Below, one piece after another: positions 57,161 to 64,000 of a DNA stretch of 64,000 nt (the first letter of the stretch is position 1; every line of letters begins with the position of its first letter). The stretch is from Opisthocomus hoazin (lineage: Eukaryota; Chordata; Aves; Opisthocomiformes; Opisthocomidae). Below the pieces are notes generated by a model, which did no database searches, was not told the origin of the DNA, and saw only the letters and a list, made by a program, of their open reading frames with translations. The position numbers and the translations under genes are program-made. The stretch is taken from NCBI RefSeq assembly GCF_030867145.1, contig NC_134418.1, forward strand, positions 6,878,802-6,942,801. The letters run 5' to 3'.

Positions 57161-59597
57161 AAGACTTTCCCTGCTGAGTCTGCCTGGAACACTGGCATCC
57201 TTCTTTGGTGCTGTTAGAGGAAAGCACAATGGATCGCAATGCTTCTTGCCTAAATCTTACCTACAGCTGCTTTACACAGGAGCACGGGTGCTGCTCGTGG
57301 AACGTTGCTTCTGTCTAGGGAATGCCAGCGGCGTTTAATTTTCCTCCCTCCAAACCCCACAAGTCACCTGCATAGCCAGGGACTGGTTCTCTCCCAAGGG
57401 ATTTCCATAGTGTGTAAGACCTGTTCTTAACCACAGGACAGCTGGAAGTGTACTAAACCCTTCAGGAGTAATACCAGCAGCTGGGGGCTGCAGCGACCAG
57501 AAACTTGTGATCCATTTCCACGCATTACAAATCTGCTCAGGTTTTATAGTAGCAACTTTTATTTTGCCCGCCACTATCTTAGAAGAAAGGGTTAAAATGT
57601 GTTATGAGCCGAATCCTTCTCTGGAGATCTGATAATCTAATTACAGCAGTTCAGGTCCCTTCTCTACCCCCAGTGCAACCATGTTTGCATCCAGGAGTGA
57701 TACCGATCTGATTCCACCCAGTCTGAGCTCTCTCCAAGCAGCAGCCTTGCTCCCCGTGTACCACGTGCTGCTTGCACTTGTGCTCCTCCACGTAGCTGCT
57801 GCAAAGCTCTGAGAGCATCTGCTCTCCCCATCCCGTGGGTGGGGGGAGTTTTATCCCCAGTTTTTTGGTGGACAGATGAGCTCCTAACCTCTGGTTTGAT
57901 GAAATGCTTTGGGTGCAGATTTGCTGCTTTCCCTCTTGTCACTGGCAATCTGTTTCCACTATGAGAAGGTGATGCTTAGTGCCTCTGCAGGGAGGGTGCT
58001 GGAAGCAGGGGGCAGGATGACTCCTGAACTGACCTCAGAAGTGGCCTTCGCCTGGCCACAGTGACTAGCTCCTCAGCTATTAAGAGGTGTTGGTTCAATA
58101 AGTCCAGGAAAACATGTCAATTTGCAGCAGAAGAATTGCCCCAGCTCACTTCATGTCAGACATTTCACTGCGTGACTCACTCCCTAAGCTCCTCTGACTG
58201 TACAGAGCATATTTCCCCTGCTTCTCGCCAGACTTGGACACCTTTCTCACTTCTAGACACCCACCTGCAGACACGTACAATTCAGTGTCTTACCTGCAAG
58301 CTGTGTCCTGCCCTCCCTGCCCACCTACATGTCTGGCTGTCAGAGCCTCACCAAAACTCCTCAGCTCTTTCTAAGAGTGGGATAGGTTTCACCATCTTCA
58401 GGTGTTCCCAGCACAGATGTCTACATCTAAGCTGATCACCCTTGTCTCCCTTTTGAGCTGAAGCAGAGAAATTGAGGCAATGCACCTGTATTGGGTTTGG
58501 GGTTTTTTGAGGTTTTTTTTGAGGTCACCTTCAGGAATCAGTCCCTAAACCTCTACTGCAGATGGAGAGGGGCATATCTGCTTTGGTTGGATCAATTCCT
58601 TCCTTGCAGTACTGCAAATATCATGAAAGCCATCAAGGGCATGGAGAGCAGGGACCCAAATCCCCCCAGGGAAACTGTTACAATTCATCAGCCCTGGCCT
58701 TCAGACCGTGCTGCTGCGAAGGTGAGAGGCATGGAAGGAGAGAGGGGTTAAGCAAGATAAGACAAACTCATCAGGAATCGTTCATTCATTTCACTGCCCA
58801 TGGAAGAGGTCTTTTTTCTTTTGCTCTAACGCCTAGAGAAACCACTGTGTTTCTCTAATTGCTGAAGGAATGAGGCCAATTCCCTCTTCTGATGTAAATT
58901 CCCCTGGATGCATTCTGCTATTCACAGTGTGGACAACTTCATTTGCTCTGAAAGCAGCACAGGGAGCCACGCTGGGCCAGGTTGACTGACTGACACCGAG
59001 AAATAGAATTCAGTAGCTCTGATTGTTAAATGCCACTCAAGCAGTGAAGAGAAACGGCCCGCATGGGCTCTTCTAACCAGTGAGTCATTCCAGTTGTGTT
59101 TCACTGGAAGGTCGCAGGCGGGTTTGTCTTCTGACCGATGCAGGCTTTCCACCAGCATTGCTGCCTGGATTCCATCACCACCGGTCCTATGAGGTACAGG
59201 CAAAATCTCCCTTTGTCCTTTCCAGGGGCCAGTGGAATGGAGTCCTCTGTGTTTTCCTCCCCTCTCCTCAAGGTTTTCAGCAGACAGGAGGAAGAGCCCT
59301 CAAACCATCCTTTCACACAGTGCTTCCAACAGCTGGCTGGTCTAGAAAAGTCAGGGCTGGACACACCAAATCGCATTCGGACTTAAATCCCTTCCAGGTT
59401 TATAAATATTTTCCAACACTTAACTACATTTCTAATTGTCCCACCAACTGTATTGAAATGTACTGTATGTGTTAATCGCAAATTCTTTTCTCTTTCCATA
59501 ATCTTTCCAAGTTTTCCTGCACTCAGGCAGTAAATCCAATTAGATCCATGGGTGTTAGTAGAGAGCCAAATTTACTTTTCAGCTCCAGACATTCCTT
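57161..59597. other. non-coding stretch with no gene recognised
   Basis: No supportable exon. Short frames of 60-131 codons on both strands lack domains. The part at 58870-58915 ('ccctcttctgatgtaaattc' and neighbours) weakly resembles another old amniote repeat, but not enough to annotate. Confidence 0.4.
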
Positions 59598-60170
59598 TCC
59601 TTCTTTTTCTTTTTTCTTTTTTCTTTTTCTTTTTCTTTTTCTTTTTCTTTTTCTTTTTCTTTTTCTTTTTCTTTTTCTTTTTCTTTTTCTTTTTCTTTTT
59701 ATTTTTATTTTTATTTTTATTTTTATTTTTATTTTTATTTTTATTTTTTATTTTTTTTCTTTTTCTTTTTCTTTTTTCCTTTTTCTTTTCCTTTTTCTTT
59801 TCCTGTTTCTTTTTCTTTTTCTCTTTTCTTCTTGTCTTTTTCCTTCCCTTCCCTTCCCTTCCCTACCCTTCCCTTCCCTACCCTTCTCTTCTCTTCTCTT
59901 CCCTTCCCTTCCCTTCTCTTCTCTTCTCTTCTCTTCTCTTCTCTTCTCTTCTCTTCTCTTCTCTTCTCTTCTCTTCTCTTCTCTTCTCTTCTCTTCTCTT
60001 CTCTTCTCTTCTCTTCTCTCTCTCTTCTCTTCTCTTCTCTTCTCTTCTCTTCGCTTCGCTTCTCTTCTCTTCGCTTCTCTTCTCTTCGCTTCCCTTCTCT
60101 TCTCTTCTCTTCCCTTCTCTTCTCTTCCCTTCTCTTCTCTTCTTCTCTTCTCTCTTCTCTCTCTTTCCTC
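59598..60170 (+). repeat. polypyrimidine mosaic satellite (TTTTC/TTTTA/TTCCC/TTCTC)
   Basis: About 570 bases that are almost pure pyrimidine on the plus strand, apart from the TTTTA block and a few G or A. The unit changes along the array: (TTTTTC)n to 59700, (TTTTTA)n at about 59700-59750, TTTTTC again with variants to 59840, CCCTT-type units at 59845-59880, then (TTCTC)n to 60170 with some TTCGC units near 60050-60090. Such tracts form triplexes, block polymerases and are length-variable. The 157- to 230-codon frames across it are repeat artefacts. Confidence 0.96.
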
Positions 60171-63000
60171 TCTAAACCCTTCCAGAAGTTGCACCAGTAC
60201 TAGCCCTCTGCTCCTCTGCACATTTCTTTTTCTTGTGTAGGCTGAAACTGCTGGAGGTAGAGGTGTGGCAGTGGTGTTTGATCTTATTTCACGTTATAAC
60301 TCTTCTACCGAGGGCTGATCTCCCCACGCACACCTTCATCTTGAAGAGCATCCTCCTCTATCAGTGCTCTGCGGGAATGAACAGGCAGAGTAAGGTAATA
60401 CCCATTGTAAGTAGGGCTGCCAGAATCGGTCCTTGAGCAAGCTGCCATCCCTGCAGGGTATAAAAACTGTAGCCTCCTCCAAACTAAAGGTGAACTTGAT
60501 GGCACTGATTTTAAACGGTTCCTGCAGTTCATGCCTCAGAGCATGTTCTGGTTCCAGCTGAGGATAAAACCTCACCAGAGCCAGGATTTTGCCTGGGTCT
60601 CCCTCCAAGGAAGATCTCAAGAGCTGCCCGTGTTGTCCCTGCTTTATTCCTAAGAGGGAAGAATTAGGCACTGAAGAGCATTCTAGTCTGCAGCCTTCTG
60701 GCTTCCCGAACACAAATGGACGGGAACTATGCAGGGTCTGATTATCTAAAATAGAGACGTACTTGGAGAAGGTGCGTGCATTAGGGACTGGTAAAGATGA
60801 ATCAGGTGTGAGGAGCATGCACTCCCTGAGCTGGCAGGTAGGCTGCAGGGTTGTCTCTGCTCTTGCTGGAATTTAAACAAGCCCACCCTTTGTGTCAGTA
60901 TAGAGCTTTTGTGTTACAAAACGAACAGTTTCCTCCTGAAAATTTTTGACCATCACTACATGGAAGCAGCACGTCAGACCTGTGTTCTGCTGCCCACCTC
61001 CGTGCTCTGGGAAACACCGAGGCATTTTACTGCCCTCAGTTCTCAGCTTCAGGAGCTCGCAGGGGCACCCCATCCCACCCAGACAAGCTGCCCCCTTGCA
61101 GGCATCTCCAGGGAAAGCACAACTCTCTTGCAGTCGGGTCACCCACACAACTTCTGGGCAACAGCCTGGTGATGAGGGAAGAGAGCAGCTCGGAGGAGGG
61201 CAGGCTGACAGCTTTAAGCAGCAATGCTTGGGATACTCTCTACATGGCATGCCCATTCTGGGGACAGATTTCAAACCAAAGAGCAGAGAATTAAAAGCCT
61301 CTGCCTGTGCAGGCTCACTTTAGAGGCAGTATGCAGAGCAGGGAAGGCAGGAAGGGTCATGTCTGCCACCAAGACATGGAAAGGTCACCCAGCCCCCTCT
61401 GAGTAGATCCTAGATCTGTTCCTGTAGTGCCATCAAGCTTTTCCTTGGTCCATGCACAGTGGAGGCCTACTCCATGGTGTTTCATGGAAGTTGTGCACTG
61501 CTCAGTGGAGCAACCATATCTCAGCTCCTGCACCCACAGGTACCATCACCACCATTGGTGAACACCGAGAGATCAGTGGTGCTTCTTCAGGCCCTCTTTC
61601 CCTAGCAGGTTGGAGTGGGATATTTGGACATGGAAAAGACATGGACAGCTGTGAAAAAATTCAGAGAAGTCCAACAATAAAGATAAGAGAGTGAGTGAGA
61701 GACAGAGAGAGTAATTCAGTGTGAAGAGCATGACAGACAAGCCAGAAACATGACCAATACCTAGAGATACGAAGAGTCAAAGGGCAGGGAGGAAATACAG
61801 AGGATTGTGTTAGTGGGTATGAAACTAAGCGCGATCAGCTGAAGTACAATGGTTGCTCCCCAGCTCCTCCATCACCAGTATTTATGATAATTTTAAAGAC
61901 AACATTTGCTAGAGAGACAAAATGGCCCACTAACCACTAAAGATTTCTGAGCAAGAGTGGTTTCTGTACCTGCTCCTTAGCTGACCTAATCATGAAGGTG
62001 TTTGACATCACCTCAATGACAAACAGCCTGCAATGTCTCTCTAGCAGCTTTTGGAGGGTCCGTGGCTGTGGAGACTCACTGACTTCATTGCAGCCACCTC
62101 TGCTTCACCTGCACTGAGTGCAGGAGTCTTTACACCAGCAAATCAGTATGTCTTCTAAAGCCCCGGTAATGTGCTCCATAAGTATTGATCTACTTGTCTT
62201 GCTAAGTGCTTTTCTGGTCTGCTGTGTCAGGGCTTCTCAGTCTATGGGAAAGGACAATCTTTTCCCCTTGTACATTATAGGGGGAAATTCTTGTGTAAGC
62301 AAGAAGGGCTTGCATCGAAATAACTGGCGAGGGGCCATGTAAGTTGGTGCATTCAATATTTGGTTGTGAAGGTGGCATTATTCGGAGATTTTTCCCCTCT
62401 TGCTGGCTCAAATGGGATGACATTACCTCTTTCTGCCCAATGGTGGATGTTGAAGGGGAAGGCACCTTCCCCCTGAAATATGGTATGGAGACTGGATGTC
62501 ATGCCACCTGAAGGCATGCAGCCTGAGCTTCGGCCAGATGCAGCAAGAGGTGGGTGTCTTGCCGCTCACCTGGACCTTTCCTGGAGGGCCCCCAAACAAC
62601 CCCAAGGCTTCATGCTGACTGCATGCTGAAGGGTGAATATCCTTCTTGAAGTGGATCTGGGAAATGCAAATATCTCAGCACATCTTCAAAGCACAAGCGG
62701 TGCCAGGAGGAGCTCACTCCAGCTTGTTCGATGATGCTGTACTTGCAAGTCCCAGAAATTTGGACCTGGGCCTGTCATAGGTGGCTGACAACCCAGCAAG
62801 GCTGTACAGATGCCGAATAGCCAGAGGAAGGACTCTAAGCATCCTGAGATCGCCACAGGTAGGATTCGTTAGGAACATAGTCATCGCCTTGCTCCAGGTA
62901 CACCTCCTGTTTATTATCTGCTCCTTTATGAAAAGGATTTCAGTCCTCCTCCCTGTCCCCAGCCTATTTTAATTTGGGGTATTCTTGCAAGCATAGAAAT
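60171..63000. other. non-coding stretch with no gene recognised
   Basis: No supportable exon. A purine-rich 'gagtgagtgagagacagagagag' patch lies at about 61689-61712. The frames (up to 160 codons at 60336-60818) overlap on both strands and show no domain. Confidence 0.4.
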
Positions 63001-63130
63001 AGAATCATAGAATGCTTTGTGTTGGAAGGGACCTTTAGAGGTCATCTAGCCCAACCCCGCTGCAGTAAGCAGGGACATCTTCAACTAGACCAGGTTGCTC
63101 AGAGCCCCATCCAAAATAGCCAATACCCCT
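63001..63130 (-). mobile_element. CR1 LINE 3' fragment (antisense)
   Basis: Begins with a shortened antisense tail 'agaatcatagaatg', then 'gtgttggaagggaccttt', 'agaggtcatctagcccaacc' and 'agcagggacatcttcaacta', followed by 'gaccaggttgctcagagccc'. This is the typical antisense order for the last ~130 bases of CR1. Similarity fades after about 63115. Confidence 0.9.
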
Positions 63131-64000
63131 TTAAATCCTCTAAGCTCTGGACAAGAGTGACATCTAATAGAGCAGGGTCTGATAGCCCAGCTGCACCTGC
63201 ATGGAAACACTTTTCCTCCGCTTGGGTTCAAATGTCTTCCCTTTGAATTTGTGATGACTCTTCTGCCCCTACATTATAAGAGTTGGTGAGATAGCAACCT
63301 ACCCAGTTTTATGCACTTGCATGGTGGCTTTTATGAAAGCCTTGCTGTTTAACAGCACAAGAACATATGCTTTATGCCTGTCATTGGCCTGAGAAGAACC
63401 AAAGCTGTTTCAAGATGTTTCATTTGCTCCTGTAGCATGATGTGGTGAGAAAGGGGTGCCTGGTTGTCTGCAGAGCCTCCTTGTCCAGCAGAACATGAGT
63501 AGCTCCACCAGTGCTATCTTTGAGTGAGCCAGTGATGAGCTTGTGTTGAACTTCTCCTGGGGGGACACTGCTCCATGAGTGCATGACATGTCCACACTGC
63601 ACTCGTGGTAACTCAAGGTGGTTAGTAATAAAAGCTCCTGGCTTTGTTCACTTTCTGCTAAAATGACTGCCTTTCTGCAATCACAAGAGCAGATGGTTCA
63701 TTAGAGGAGCCACTGCTACCTCAAGACCCTGTCTGAATTTAACTGAGATTAATTTTGGACATTTCTTTTTGGTGGATTACCTCAAGGGTGACTCTGTCCT
63801 GTTCATATTGGGTGTAGTCCAAACTGTGGTATATACCAGTTAGCTTTGGCGCTGAGGTCATGGCAAGGTGGCAGTGTAGTGTCATCAGCATCACAAATGT
63901 CTTGTGGCTGCGTAACATCTGGCCACTGTCAATTCACACAAGGACATGTGACATAACCTGGGCATAACCTGAACGTGCACCATGATGGCTGGGTACCCAC
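63131..64000. other. non-coding, no recognised feature
   Basis: Unique-looking sequence to the end of the window with no supportable exon, RNA gene or repeat. Confidence 0.4.

Noticed and set aside
59548..60240. Frames of 123-230 codons rich in Phe/Leu or Arg/Glu/Lys
   Set aside because: These are pure translations of the polypyrimidine satellite.
16348..62671. Octamer-type ATGCAAAT sites (16348, 29189, 40706, 62664) as evidence of POU enhancers
   Set aside because: About two matches on either strand are expected by chance in 64 kb of balanced sequence and more in AT-rich DNA, so single sites carry little weight.
1..64000. CRISPR arrays, bacterial-type operons, phage genes, tRNA or rRNA genes
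   Set aside because: None seen; the tandem repeats present are eukaryotic satellites and minisatellites without spacer architecture.

Overview
This is vertebrate nuclear DNA, and most likely from a bird. The main evidence is a set of CR1 (chicken repeat 1) LINE 3' fragments. Several end in the avian-type direct repeat of an 8-base unit (ATTCTRTG), and their peptide remnants match the carboxy end of the CR1 reverse transcriptase. The window also has a GC-rich CpG island with long G/C homopolymers, short introns, and a few very old amniote repeats such as a MIR-like SINE. I see no bacterial-type operon, CRISPR array, tRNA or rRNA gene.

One protein-coding gene can be supported: a two-exon forkhead transcription factor of the FOXI class on the + strand, best matching FOXI3. 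Exon 1 coding is 46283-46988 and exon 2 coding is 48632-49221. They are joined by a 1,643-base phase-1 GT-AG intron that interrupts the forkhead domain at the position typical for FOXI genes. Together they encode 431 residues from the upstream ATG, or 398 from the internal ATG at 46382 that corresponds to the usual FOXI3 start. The gene lies in a CpG island (about 45170-47130), has a TATA-like box at 46120, a short upstream ORF overlapping its first start codon, two alanine tracts, and a roughly 1-kb AU-rich 3' UTR with poly(A) signals at 49915 and 50170.

About half of the FOXI3 intron is a 41-bp minisatellite of about 20 units (47098-47918). It contains visible higher-order duplications and repeated acceptor-like CTCAG sites.

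The other ~60 kb is non-coding as far as I can see. From 1 to 45 kb there are CR1 fragments at 764-1086, 2047-2282, 2876-3388, 9626-9879, 19380-19560 and 19582-19675. There is also a 32-base G homopolymer (17161-17192), a (GGAGA)n polypurine satellite (25383-25522), a 40-bp perfect tandem duplication (30425-30504) and members of an old imperfect-palindrome repeat family. A 2.5-kb stretch (36600-39100) may be a decayed retroposon on the minus strand. From 50 to 64 kb there is a CR1 fragment (52535-52772), another palindrome-family copy (54344-54414), a MIR-like SINE (57054-57160), a 570-bp pyrimidine-only mosaic satellite (59598-60170) and a CR1 fragment (63001-63130).

A lone developmental transcription-factor gene flanked by tens of kilobases without other genes looks like a developmental regulatory landscape. 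FOXI3 is known for roles in the pre-placodal region, otic and epibranchial placodes, pharyngeal arches and ectodermal appendages, so much of the flanking DNA may hold distal enhancers. Nothing in the sequence alone proves that. I did not find a new multi-gene system. The most unusual features are the intronic minisatellite, the overlapping upstream ORF with alternative starts, and the palindromic repeat family.
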